Of a DNA stretch of 64,000 nt, positions 26,201 to 44,058 are shown one piece after another. The DNA is taken from assembly GCA_009192285.1 (NCBI GenBank), contig CM018606.1:1478081-1542080 (forward strand), in the 5' to 3' direction. The stretch is from Morchella semilibera. Its lineage: Eukaryota > Ascomycota > Pezizomycetes > Pezizales > Morchellaceae. A program made the position numbers and the translations under genes. Numbering within the stretch: position 1 is the stretch's first letter; each line of letters begins with the position of its first letter. Below the pieces are notes generated by a model. The model saw only the letters and a list, made by a program, of their open reading frames with translations, had not been told where the DNA came from and did not search any database.

Positions 26201-28329
26201 CACTTCATACTGCACGAAAGTGGTTCAGGAAGCGCTTTTCTTGGCTTGTATGCACGGCAAAGAAATCATTATTTCACATCTGTTAGAGCTCGGGGCAAAA
26301 CACGATATACTAGATAAGAAAAACCTAACTGCATTACAGTTGGCTGCCGGACAAGGGCATTTGGCCACTGTATGTCAGCTCATTAAGTGCGGAGCGGATA
26401 TAAACGAACCATCTGCACCAACGAAAGATGGTATGACAGCACTAGAGGCTGCCGCCGGGGGCGGGCATCTTGATGTTGTGGATCTACTTGTGCAGAATAG
26501 AGCCAAAGTAAATTCCATGAGTACTGGAAGCGGGCGAACGCCACTGTTAACGGCAGCGGCGAATGGGCACCTCGATATTGTGGAGGTGCTCATAGAAAAG
26601 GGTGCTGAGGTTAATCCGGCTAGTGGAAGCGGGCGAACACCACTGGAAGCGGCAGCGGTGAATGAGCATCTTGGTGTTGTGAAGGTGCTCCTAAAAAACG
26701 GTGCTAAAGTTAATGCGACACTGTTAGTGGCAGCGGCGAATGGACATCCTGGTGCTGTGAAGATTCTCATAGAGGGCGGTGCTGGGGTCAATGCGACTAG
26801 TGAAAGCGGACAAACAGCACTGGAAGCGGCGGCGGTGAATGGACACCTCGATGTTGTGAAGGTGCTCATAGAACACGGTGCCGATCTCAATGCGACTAGT
26901 GAAAGCGGGCGAACACCACTGGAAGCGGCAGCGGAGAATGAGCACCTTGGTGTTGTGAAGGTGCTCCTAAAGAAAGGTGCCAAAGTCAATGCGACTGGTA
27001 AAAGCGGGCGAACAGCACTGGAAGCGGCAGCGGCGAGTGGTCATCTCGATGTTGTAAAGGCGCTCATAGAAAACAGTGCTGAACTCAATGCGACTAGTGA
27101 AAGCGGGCGAACACCACTGGAAGCGGCAGCAGAGAATGGACATCTTGGTGTTGTGATGGTGCTCCTAAAAAGGGGTGCCCAAGTCAATGCGACTAGTGAA
27201 AGCAGGCGAACAGCACTGGAAGCGGCAGCGGCGAATGGACATCTCGATGTTGTGAAGGTGCTCATAGAACATGGTGCCATAGTCGATTTGTTTTACGGGG
27301 AAATAGCACTAAGAGAGGCAGCGGCGAGCGGACATCTCGGTGTTATGAAAGTGCTTATAGAAAACGGTGTCGTAGTCGAATCATCGTATGGGCAAACAGC
27401 ACTGGAAGAGGCAGCGGCGAGTGGAAACCTAGATGTTGTGAAGGTACTCCTAGAAGGCGGTTCCCAAGCCAATGCGACTAGTGAAGGCGGGCGAACAGCA
27501 CTGAAAGAGGCAGCGGCGAATGGGCATCTCGATGTTGTGAAGGTGCTCATAGAAAACGGTGTCGTAGTCGATTCGTTTTATGGGAAAATAGCACTGAAAG
27601 AGGCAGCGGCGAATGGCCATCTCGATGTTGTGAAGGTGCTCATAGAAAACGGTGCTAAAGTTAATGGTAGTGATAGCGGTCGAGGGGCACTGGAAGCGGC
27701 AGCGGCAAATGGGCACCTCGATGTTGTGAATGTGCTCCTAGAAGGCGGTGCCCAAGCCAATGCGACTAGTGAAGGCGGGCGAACAGCACTAAAAGAGGCA
27801 GCGGCAAATGGACATCCCGATGTTGTGAAGGTGCTCATAGAAAACGGTGCCGCAGTCGGTTCTTTCTACGGGAAAATAGCACTGAGAGAGGCAGCGGCGA
27901 ATGGCCATCTCGATGTTGTGAAGGTGCTCATAGAAAACGGTGCCATAGTTGATAGCGAAAGCTGGCGAAGGGCACTGGAAGCGGCAGCGGCGAATGGGCA
28001 TCTTGGTGTTGTGAAGGTACTCCTAGAAGGCGGTGCCCAAGTCAATCCGACTAGTGAAGGCGGGCGAACAGCACTGAAAGAGGCAGCGGCGAATGGACAT
28101 CTCGATGTTGTGAAGGTGCTCATAGAAAATGGTGCTGTAGTCGATTCATTTTACGGGGAAAATAGCACTGGAAGCGGCAGCGGCGAATGGCCATCTCGAT
28201 GTCTTGAAGGCACTCCTAGATAAATACCCCCAACCCAACGCCAAAGTTATTGGAGACGCGCTCAAAGCAGCATCGGCGAATGGACATCGTGGAGTTGTGG
28301 ACCTACTAAAGAATTTCAACAGGGGGTGA
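23286..28329 (+). CDS. NLR-like STAND protein: DUF7708-NACHT-ankyrin repeats
   Basis: A signal-transducing ATPase of the type used in fungal non-self recognition and heterokaryon incompatibility. Six exons: 23286-23711, 23769-23961, 24020-24301, 24366-24539, 24601-25204, and 25262 to the end, all in phase. The N-terminal 190 residues resemble DUF7708 (FRFWPVVDVLV, AASLVWGSCKF), followed by a short coiled coil. A NACHT-type NTPase has its P-loop GIPGAGKT assembled across a splice site near residue 217, Walker B YIIIDGLDEC and sensor KIIISSRD. About 22 ankyrin repeats start near 26200, most of them nearly identical. The open frame closes at 28223, but the repeat pattern continues in another frame to a stop at 28327-28329. 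The shift lies in the GGGGAAAA run near 28154-28161 and may be real or a base-calling error. The ATG at 23286 is the first plausible start; an upstream exon cannot be excluded. Confidence 0.85.
26230..28325 (+). repeat. Ankyrin-coding tandem repeats with higher-order unit
   Basis: About 22 ankyrin units of 31-36 codons have consensus ALEAAAANGHLDVVKVLIEN and linkers of two main kinds (NATSESGRT and VVDSFYGKI). In the last third the linkers recur in a fixed order of three repeats. The marker GAAGGCGGGCG sits at 27483, 27771 and 28056, so the higher-order unit is 288 and 285 bases long. This implies recent duplication by unequal exchange or gene conversion. Confidence 0.8.
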
Positions 28330-29327
28330 TTATTATGATGGGATGTAAAAACTAATAGTACGTGTTACGACCCCACACCCCCTCAGTGAACTGGAAATAA
28401 ACCCCCGAATACACAGGCTGCGCAGCAATTTCTTCGTTGTGTCGAAGGGTTGATTGGAGGACAAAAATGGACCAGTGTATAGCCAGTCGGCTTTGAATTT
28501 AGTTGTTAGCAGTTTGTACTTGTTTGGAGTTTGTCTACGGTAGTGACCAGATGTCCAATTTCAAATTGCATCCTTTAGTAGGTATGAGACTGGATGGAGG
28601 TTAAGAGCGGAGCATGTCTGGCAGTAGTCTTTGGGTCACAGAGGCCGTCAGCTTCCATCCTGAATGTCTAAGTATATATATAGCATTCCAACAAAATACA
28701 CACCTTAAGTGATTGATATTGGGATTTGGGCTTTCTCAATAGGTAATAAGATTACTAAAAAGAGTAGTAGTTTATTATTCGGTCTATGGGTAAGGCTCCT
28801 GTTTTTTATAATAGATGAAATAAAGAAAATAGATCCGTACAAAGAAAATAATCATCAGATAAAGAAAACAAAAGAAATCATATCTCGAATCGGGAAGATG
28901 AATCCAAATAGAGAAACTATCTTCCTGATACGGAAAGAAGCCGATGGGTCAGCTTTCTTTTATCTGGAAAGTAATGTCCAGCATTAGGTACCTCTCCGGC
29001 CAACAGAAATGTAAAGTGCATTCTGTAAGATGTTCTCATCCCTGGCACGCAGCCAATCACGCCTGGCACAGGCCGAAGAAGGTATGATTAAGGACACTCT
29101 GGAGAACTGCTTTCCTAAGTCCGTTTTTGCGGAAGAAATCACACTTTTCTAGTATCCAATCTACCGAGTGCTTTCTCATGATCTCGCCCGCCAAGCACGG
29201 CGGCAGGAAAAACAATAATCCGGCGGCAACCTGAACCCCATGCAACATACCCCAAGGCCCGCCTCAGCAGATCACGATTACTACGAATTCTCGGGAGCTC
29301 CCTGTCTACGCCCAGGGTGCTAGGAGT
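28330..29327. other. Intergenic, AT-rich
   Basis: A lysine/isoleucine-rich open frame at 28709-28987 has no recognisable domain and AT-rich codons. I do not call it a gene. Otherwise nothing is seen. Confidence 0.4.
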
Positions 29328-29975
29328 ATGGAGAGTTATCTCCGTTTAGCGGTTACCGCGGCCATCCCGACCGAGAGGTTGGGGGGAGTAGGACCCAACG
29401 ATAGATTTCGGAGGAGCAACAAGATACGCATCACAGGTGTTCGGGTTCGATTTATGTTGCATTATCTGATAACGACCAGGCTGCTCGGTATCTTGTATAA
29501 CGCCAAAAGTTCAAGGGGGGTGCCTCTGTCCTTTGTATCGGGGATGCCTCCTACGGCTTCGAGTACCACGGTTCACGGCCGGCGGATGCTGACGATGGTG
29601 GAGGCGAACACGCAAACAGTTAATGGTCCTTTCGACGCGATAAGGACGCCGTTCGGTAATACGATGGATTGGGTAGACGAGACTTTGTCTACCTAAGGGA
29701 GAGGAAGGACCTGCCGGGAAAGGAGTTTCTTGGGGAACGGGGGGGGACGGGGAAGGGTGGTAAGATCTTCAAGGAGCAGTTGGACGTGAAGTCTAATATG
29801 AGGACTCAGAACTTTGATCAGGTCGGTTTAGCGACGGGTAACTCCGGTACTGGATATATAGTCGGGCGGAGTCGAAGATGTATGAGATATATCTCCTTAT
29901 TGATAAAGATTTTGAGTATATGAACGAGGTTACACCTCTATTGCCGCGAAGGGGATAGCCCATACATTGCTAATA
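29328..29975 (+). other. Possible fossil of an ssDNA (CRESS)-virus-like capsid gene
   Basis: An open stretch begins with a basic region followed by NKIRITGVRVRF. This resembles the start of the jelly-roll core in capsid proteins of circular Rep-encoding ssDNA viruses, where a basic arm is followed by NKI-(I/V)TG. It is not recognisably fungal and sits in a gene-free stretch. No Rep gene was recognised nearby. It looks broken, with perhaps two or three interruptions, so it would be an old endogenous copy. The assignment rests on a short motif and overall layout only; an unrelated orphan open frame is a serious alternative. Confidence 0.25.
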
Positions 29976-30686
29976 CTACGTAGACCTAAAACCAAAGCCA
30001 AGTTATATCCACAGCTCCATGATTGGGTCATGAGCTATCACTCGGAGACATTTGGCCCACTATTACATATATTCCGCGCTACTGGTTGGGTTGGTTGGTC
30101 ATTACATGGGCTCACTACATGTAAGTGCCTCTCACGCTAGCCGCAGCCGTGGTGTCGAGTTATGGTAGGGGCATGATCCTGTCTGTTTATTCTTGCCGTG
30201 GGCTTGAGGAATTTGAGAGTGTTTACCACTAGATCGACGTTGGGTTCTTCGTGTATCGGTAGGTTTGCTGTAGGTGTAATAGGGCAGCTAGCTTATTGAA
30301 AGTAGTTACATACACCACAGACGCAACAAATGGGCTCTATCTACTGGTAATTTTTGGAATCTCTTGGCACAAAACATCCGAGTGATATTTCATGACCCAC
30401 ACACACACACACAGATTTCATGTCATGAGTAACGATATCAATTGCTATGCCTCAGAAGTCTCTTTATCCATAGCTACATAACTATAAAAAATACATGAAG
30501 CTCCTAGTAGCCAATATAAAAATAGAAAATAAAGAAATAAAAATAGTGCAGAGAAAAAAAAATAAACTCTTAATAAAAAAAAAGGATGAGGGAAAAAAGA
30601 AAAAAGGTATATCCTCTCATCACCTACACACGCCACGCCAATACCATGCACCCATGAAATCCAATAATTAAAAACTACCTCTCTCC
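29976..30686. other. Intergenic, phosphatase gene 3' flank
   Basis: A TACATGTA lies near 30117, a (CA)n run of about 9 units near 30399-30414 and A-rich stretches at 30530-30610. This is the 3' flank of the minus-strand WW/PhoD gene. No gene is seen. Confidence 0.5.
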
Positions 30687-37540
<6,854 letters not shown>

Positions 37541-37698
37541 CGTGGCGTGGTCTAGTGGTAATACACTGGGCTTCGTCATATGACCACGACAGGTTCAAAT
37601 CCTGGTGGGAGCAGTGGTGAGAATGCCCAATATGGTAGCGACGCTCTTGAGGGATGAGTACTCATACACGTAAGTCTTTTGTTGCTCGCTTTTTTTTT
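37541..37698 (+). mobile_element. tRNA-derived SINE-like unit
   Basis: A good Pol III A box TGGTCTAGTGG (37548-37558) and B box GGTTCAAATCC (37592-37602) lie 33 bases apart, as in a tRNA gene. The expected acceptor halves (CGTGGCG and TGGGAGC) do not pair and no clean anticodon arm forms, so it is not a working tRNA. An unrelated tail of about 85 bases follows and ends in a T-run (37690-37698) that would stop Pol III. This is the structure of a tRNA-derived SINE head and body. No target duplication was identified. Confidence 0.45.
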
Positions 37699-39091
37699 AT
37701 CATTTAATTCTTTTTATTAGCCTTGGGTGCCCCCCCAGGGGGCCTCTCCGCATTCTTCCTCTATGTTAATTATGGAACCTTCTGGGTAGAGTTTCGGTAC
37801 CCTCATGTGTCGTGCTTAGTCAGTCGTGCCCGACCAACCATATTACAGAAACTTTCAATCCATTACATAATAGATCTAGAGCTGAGAGTGCTGTTACATG
37901 CCATGCATGTACATGTAGGTACGTACTAAGGGAATTGTATGCAATACGGGGGAAGAAGCGCGCGTGTAGCCTGTTGGCGCCCTATGTACCAGCAACCAGC
38001 TGCATGCAGGGCATGGTTAAGTTGACGAGCCGCTCCGATCATCCGATACACGCACGGTACCTCGGCGGCACACTTGGGTCTCTTTGTGTACGCATATGTG
38101 GAGTAGAGTAGAGTACAGTACCACGATAACATCGGTGGTAGGTTCAGTCACACATCTCCTAGCCCTCGCCCCAAAGGTGTATGGATACATGTACATGCAC
38201 ACAAAAACCGGGTACTGGGTGCATGTGGTACCGACGGGCCTTGCCAGTGAGCGAGTGATACGCCATGATTACCGTGCGACCCCCAACCCCACCCACCACA
38301 CTAATAAACTCAATCCCTTATCCATGCCGTTTTCACCAACTACATCATGTATCCACATCCACACTCACCTTCACCTCTCCACTCCCAACCCCCTCCCCCC
38401 CTCCCCCCCCCCCCCCCCCATGAACCCCCTGGATCCCTTGGCACCGCATCACACCGCATCACTCGCGCCACCATCCCTGCCCGCCCAGAACGGCTTCGGA
38501 ACCACCAGCATCCGCTCCGTACGGGAGGTATCAACACCAAGGTCGTAAGCACATAAGCCGTGATAAATCTGCTTCACACCTTTACACTTTTATTTTACGC
38601 TCCGCTGTCACTTCACTTCACAAACACAAAATACGAGATACCAGTTCTTTGACCATACCCTATGTCAATTCCCACACACCAACTAACTACTTGGGCTATA
38701 TAGTAGCTATCAATATCCAATCATGCAGTCATCAAGAGTAGAGTAGAGTATATCGTGCCAAAAATGCGAGCTGCGCAGCAAAATAGAAGAAAAGGAAAAG
38801 AAAGAAAAAGCAAGCAGAGTTGAGTATGTTTTATCCCCCCCCCCCCTCTCTTATCCTCCCATCCAATTTCTAATGCACGTCTAAATCCGCCACAGAATTA
38901 AAAAAAAAAGAATAAAAAAAAAAGCAAGAAAGCAATTAAGAAAAGCCACCGAAAAGTCTATCATCAATCAGCCTATTACATTACCGCCGTGCAAAGTACG
39001 AAGCGCAATAAAACACAAAACGCCTGAAAAAAAAAACCAGTATTCTACACCTTAAGAAAAAAAAAGAGCGTCATCAACGAGGGAGGAGGAA
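37699..39091. other. Intergenic, low-complexity
   Basis: TACATGTA occurs near 37906 and 38187. There is a C-run near 38397-38419, another near 38837-38847 and several A-runs near 38900-39065. Proline-rich open frames at 38084-38556 come from the C-rich tract and are not called. The right end is the 3' flank of the MFS gene. Confidence 0.5.
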
Positions 39092-41179
39092 CTAAGCCCC
39101 CACTCCCATCTCAATTTTCTTTCCCTTGACACTGACCCACTCCATGCCCAAGCTTCCCAAGAAGCCAAGGCATGCCATAGCTACGCTGGGGTAGAAACAT
39201 TGTGTGAGCGCGTTGTTGTACGCCTTGAGAATCATTGGCAGCTGTTCGGGGGAGAACATGTTCTGAAGACTTGTCGCGCCGGTGGAGAGAACGATGGCGG
39301 GGTCGAAGTTGGGCATGGATTCGGTGAGACCCTCGATCAGTTTTGATGTGAAAACGTTTTGGCCGCTGTTTGATTTTTATGTTAGCATTGTATGTCTGAG
39401 ACGGAGTAATGGATGGATTGTGGGGGAAAACTTACACAGAGATAAAGAGCGCGCCTCCAAGGGTCTGGAAAAAGATGACACACGAGGTGCCAGTGGGTAC
39501 GTCTTCGAGCTTCAGAACTGTTTGTGCTGCAATCATCGGCTGCTGCATGACAAGGCCCAAGCCGGCACCGCAGATGACCTGGTATCCGATCCACATTGGC
39601 GATGCGGTGTCTACCTCGAAGGTTGTGAGGAGACCCGCGCCAACAGCGCTCATGGCTGCGCCGGCGAGCATGAAGGGAGTGTAGTAGCCAAACACAGTAG
39701 TTCCAACACCAGCCAATATTGACATGACTGTGACTCCCAGAATCAGCGGGAGGTTGCGAATACCAGACTGGGTTGCAGTGACACCCTTGATGGCCTGGAA
39801 CCAGATGGGGAGGTAGAAGACAAGGAGCATGAAGCAGGACCCGACGGAGAAGGAGACGGTGCAGCCGAAGGCAATGGAGCGCTGGCTGATAACACGTGGG
39901 GGGATGGTGGCCTTCTCGCCGCGCCAGAACTGGATGCCCACAAAGGCGACGAGGAGGATACCAGCAGTAACGAGTAGACCAATGATCTTGGGGTTGGACC
40001 ATTGGTACTTTGAGCCACCCCACTGCAGTGCGAGAAGAAGACAGACAATACCAGGAAGTAGCACGGAGGTGCCGGCAAGATCGAGCTCCTTGATCTTTTC
40101 TATAGCACTGAGCTTGTCGGCCTTGACCCGATTTGGCGGGGTGAAGAAGATGATGATGGCAATGATCACGACGGCACCGATGGGGAGGTTGATGTAGAAG
40201 CACCATCTCCATGTCAGGTGATCTGTGAACGCACCACCCATGAGGGGGCCAGCAACAGACGCAATTCCGAACATGGCACCGATGAGACCAGAGTACATGG
40301 GCCTCTTACGGAGAGGAACTGAGTGGGCGAGGATGATGAGGGCGCCTGAGAAGATACCTGCACATCCGAGACCGGCAATAGCACGGCCAACGATGAGGGC
40401 TTCACTGGTAGGGGCGGCACCGCAGATGAGGGAGCCAAGCTCAAAAACACCGATTGCCCCAAGGAAAGTCCATTTAAGACTGAAATAACTATAAAGTTTA
40501 CCGAAGATAAGTTGGAAGGAACACATCTGTTCCAATCAGTAAATTAGTTCTGGAGTTCACAGAAACGTGAGGAACATGTAGGGAAAAAAAAACGTGGGTA
40601 TTAACTAACCGTCAACATGTATCCAGATCCATACCAGCCCACGTCGTCAAGGGCGCCAAACTGGTCCGTGATCTTTGGAATGGCCGTTGCAATGATCGTT
40701 TGGTCCTGCATGAAACATCCATTAGTACACTCGACAAAAAAAAAACGTGGACATGAGACAAGAATCCAAAAACGCACCAGAGCAACTAAAAATACAGCCA
40801 AACACAGAGCCAGCGTAATTAAACCCAATGCAACAGGCCCCGGGTACTCATGCTCCTGCTCTTCCTTCTTCTCTCCCTCCTGCTCCTCTCCCTCCTTGGT
40901 CTGGTCCTCGACCTCAACATCATCCATCTTCTCGCCGTCAATGGGTGACTGTGCCCGTGAATTGCTCAAGCTCTTCTCATTCAGGTTGTCGAATGTGCTC
41001 GGGGCAAGTGTTGATGAATCCGTCATTGTGAGGGACGAGTGATTCTTCTTTAAGTCTGCCTGACTTGGGGGCTCAAGGGCAGTCATTAGTGGATTCAGTT
41101 GTGTAGTTTGTGAATCCCTTTGCTGATGCAGTGGTGCTGTGGTCTGATGAGGTCGACGGGTGATTGTTGGTGATTGCAA
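39092..41179 (-). CDS. MFS drug efflux transporter, DHA2 family
   Basis: A plasma or vacuolar membrane proton antiporter of the 14-helix DHA2 type, which exports drugs, toxins or basic compounds. Four exons (41179-40778, 40705-40610, 40526-39436, 39365-39092) are in phase and give 620 residues. The N-terminal 105 residues are cytosolic and acidic. The first helix [19 protein letters not shown] runs into [12 protein letters not shown], the standard DHA2 motif. [29 protein letters not shown]-type sequence gives motifs B and A, and [16 protein letters not shown] gives the antiporter motif C. About 14 hydrophobic segments are visible. The true start could be one of several ATGs between 41179 and 41032. 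The substrate is unknown, and no toxin or metabolite cluster surrounds it. Confidence 0.88.
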
Positions 41180-41318
41180 TGTATTTGTGTACGACCAGGA
41201 CAGATATCTTTACTACTAATGAGTTGTAGTTTAAGTAGTTTAGGTCTGCTTTGTATTGTGATACTGGAAAAGCACATCACAATAACGGGGGCACGATGGT
41301 AGATATTTATTTGTGATC

Positions 41319-41383
41319 ACTCCCTCCCTCACTCCCTCACTCACCCACTCACCCACTCACCCACTCACTCACTCACTCACTCA
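41319..41383. repeat. (ACTC)n-type microsatellite
   Basis: Repeated ACTC, CCTC and CACCCACTC units over about 65 bases, upstream of the MFS transporter gene. Confidence 0.85.
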
Positions 41384-43207
41384 TCCTCCCCCCCGGTTGT
41401 ACATAGACAATTTTGTGTAATGAAGGCAAATAAGCCACCCACCCAACCGAATCTCATGCCATCCCTGTGCATTTCTCAGTTCTCTCCAAACTCTCCAGAC
41501 TAGGAAACTCTTGATTAGAACCCACCCTGGCAGTCTAAGCGACAAAAAAAAAAAAACCAAAGAAAAAAAAGTACCCCCCCCGTCTCGGCCAAGTCCATGT
41601 CGGGGCTTCTTTCACCCGCAAAATCATTAATTGTGGTTGCTTGTTTGGCCCTTCCTGCCACTGCCAACCCCCCGCCAAGCAGCAGCATGCACCACCACCC
41701 CGGAACAAAAATCCCCCGGTGCCTCCCTCCCCTCCCTTCTTTCCATGTTTTCATGTCGCTAGCTAAGAAAAACTTTAAAATTTTGATTTTGCACCCCCCC
41801 CCCCCCAGTTGATGGGTTTGCCGAAGGATTCAAGCCTTGATGGATACCCTTTAGCACCTACTCTAACGTCGTCAACGGAGTTCCGGTGTGTCTTATCCAA
41901 CTAATATGATATTCAATATACGGAACGGAAGCTGTAGTAGTTGTCAACAGAGATCTCAGATCCGGGAGAGCAAAGAAAGAACCGCAGCACCACCAACAAC
42001 ACCACACACGACACACGCACCCTGCGCACCCAGTGCTCTGGTACGTAAAATATCGCGCTCTAGGAAATCTTGACTCATGATGTGCACCGCAGGATGTAGC
42101 ACCCTGTGCATCGCCCTGATCCCTTCACTTGCAAGTTGATGTAAGTTGTAGGAAATAATAGCAGACACCCACATATAGGGACCGTTGTAATAGAGTAATA
42201 GTCATCGACGGAACGAGTCTCCCTCCAAAAAGGGAAAACTATGGTTCTACAAGAAAAATGAACCCGATTCGACCCGCCTGCAGCAGCGGCCGCCGGCGAG
42301 GCTGATCGAAGAACATCTCAGACAGAACAGACAAGAGGCGGAAAACTGGGAGTCATCTTTGAGACTTGCTTGCTTACATAGGATACGAACGCTTCAGACT
42401 ACCTACTCCTAAAGACAGCTGTTTGCGGCGTCTATGGTACCTTCCATCTTATCAGATCCACCCAACCATAAGCTTCCTTCTCTCTATCCCTCCAATTTCC
42501 CCGAAGACCAACCATGTCTGCTCACGCCACAATAGCCGAACGAAACAAGATCTCTAGGCATACATACAGCTAGAGTAGGTACTGTATGTATGTAGCTTTG
42601 GCCTTTAACTACCACCCCCACTGTATTCTTGCCGCGTACTCAGGGCCAGGAGTTCCGCGACGGCCCCCATCGTTAAATTGATTGGCCCCCATTCACTCTA
42701 CCCCCAAAAACTCAGCGGGTACGTAGACCTCACTATCCAGTTAGCAGAGTATCAGGGTCTCTTCATTTAAGACACCCTGTAGACTGTCGGCCGAATTGAT
42801 CCATCCATCCATAAAGCTTTTGTTTAAAGTAGGGCAGGGTGCAGGTATGTATACATAGGGCCCGGGCGCGGAATGACGAAACTCCGGACCCAGCCTGGCG
42901 GGTCAGTTGTGTGAGTTGAGTGAGACAGCAAGCAAGTAGCGAGGGCCAAATAAAGTGTGCACTTTGCGCCCCCCTAAAACGGTACTCTGTACACGAACTT
43001 TCGCGATAGACCTCTAGCGTCATTGGGTTGTGGTTAGCGAAATAAAAGATCGATGCTTTAAAGCTTCTTCTTCGAGGCCTTGGCGTGTGTGATGGTGTGG
43101 GCTGAGGTGAGGTTTTTTTTAATTCTACATCTTGTAGGCTCCGGAATTATGGATTGGCTTAGATCAGGGTTTGCACTTGGGGCTCTGTCACTCTGTAGGA
43201 GGACACT

Positions 43208-43233
43208 TTCCTTCCTTCCTTCCTTCCTTCCTT
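43208..43233. repeat. (CCTT)n microsatellite
   Basis: About six perfect tetranucleotide copies. Confidence 0.85.
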
Positions 43234-43972
43234 CTACAGCCTTAGCCTGCGTTAGAAACAGCAACAATTAAGGCACCGTGACTGTTCCTGATCATCTTCC
43301 CGTATTCACCCACCTCTCACGGGGCAGCAACTTCGTATTCTGAGGAAAGTCGGGGAGGCAGAGAGGCAGGGATGTTGAGTCACTCTGCTGCTACTGCTGC
43401 AGCCTGTCGGGTTGTTTGGATTAGATTGGGTTATTGGTTGCTGGGTTGGGTTAGGGGAGTGTCGGGGGCGGGGTGATTCAAGCTTAATTTTCAGGATAAT
43501 TAAAGTTGGAGGGGGTATGGTATATACCGTCAATTCTCAGATACATACTTTTTTCTCACCCGGAATTAAGATTTAGCGACGCGGGGATAGTGGAATTCTC
43601 GAGAATTGGCGGTATTTTTATGTACATGTGATAATATGGATATACTCTACATGTAGTCATTGGAGTGGGGGGGGGGGAATCGGGGTAATGCGAAATGTAG
43701 TCTTGGGGTCGCGCCCTGGAATGTAACGAATATTTGCTGTACCGAACCACATCCTTACATGTGCTTACTTACCTGGCCAGCTTCTTCAAAGAGTTTAGTC
43801 TGCTACACGAACAAACAAAATATATCTCGAATAACCTGCTGTACCGAACGGAAACCGGCCCAGCAAGTATAATTGACTGTATATAGGCGCTGGTGGAAAG
43901 AATGTGATGTAGACCTCGATCACAAGACCGCCACGCCTAGCCAGATGGTGTTGTATTTAGTAGGGTAAGTCC

Positions 43973-44058
43973 CAATTATCAGGGTAAAATCCAATTACCA
44001 GGTGTATTTATCAGGATGAATGTATTTATCAGGATGAATACATTTATCAGGGTGAATT
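43973..44058. repeat. TTATCAGGRTGAAT tandem repeat
   Basis: Four to five diverged copies of an about 18-base unit with core TTATCAGG(A/G)TGAAT. Single related units lie further on near 44155 (TTATCAGGAAGAAT) and 44262 (TTGTCAGGACGA). There is no coding frame. Confidence 0.65.

Noticed and set aside
26375-28123. Minus-strand open frames rich in Ser/Thr/Phe across the ankyrin region
   Set aside because: They are antisense shadows of the repeated ankyrin codons.
28709-28987. Lys/Ile-rich 92-codon open frame
   Set aside because: Its composition follows local AT richness, with no domain and no splice partners.
29057-29248. Minus-strand open frame considered as a viral Rep fragment
   Set aside because: No Rep motifs (rolling-circle or Walker) could be found.
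38340-38556. Proline-rich open frames on both strands
   Set aside because: They are produced by the C-run and CCCTCC-type low complexity and have no gene structure.
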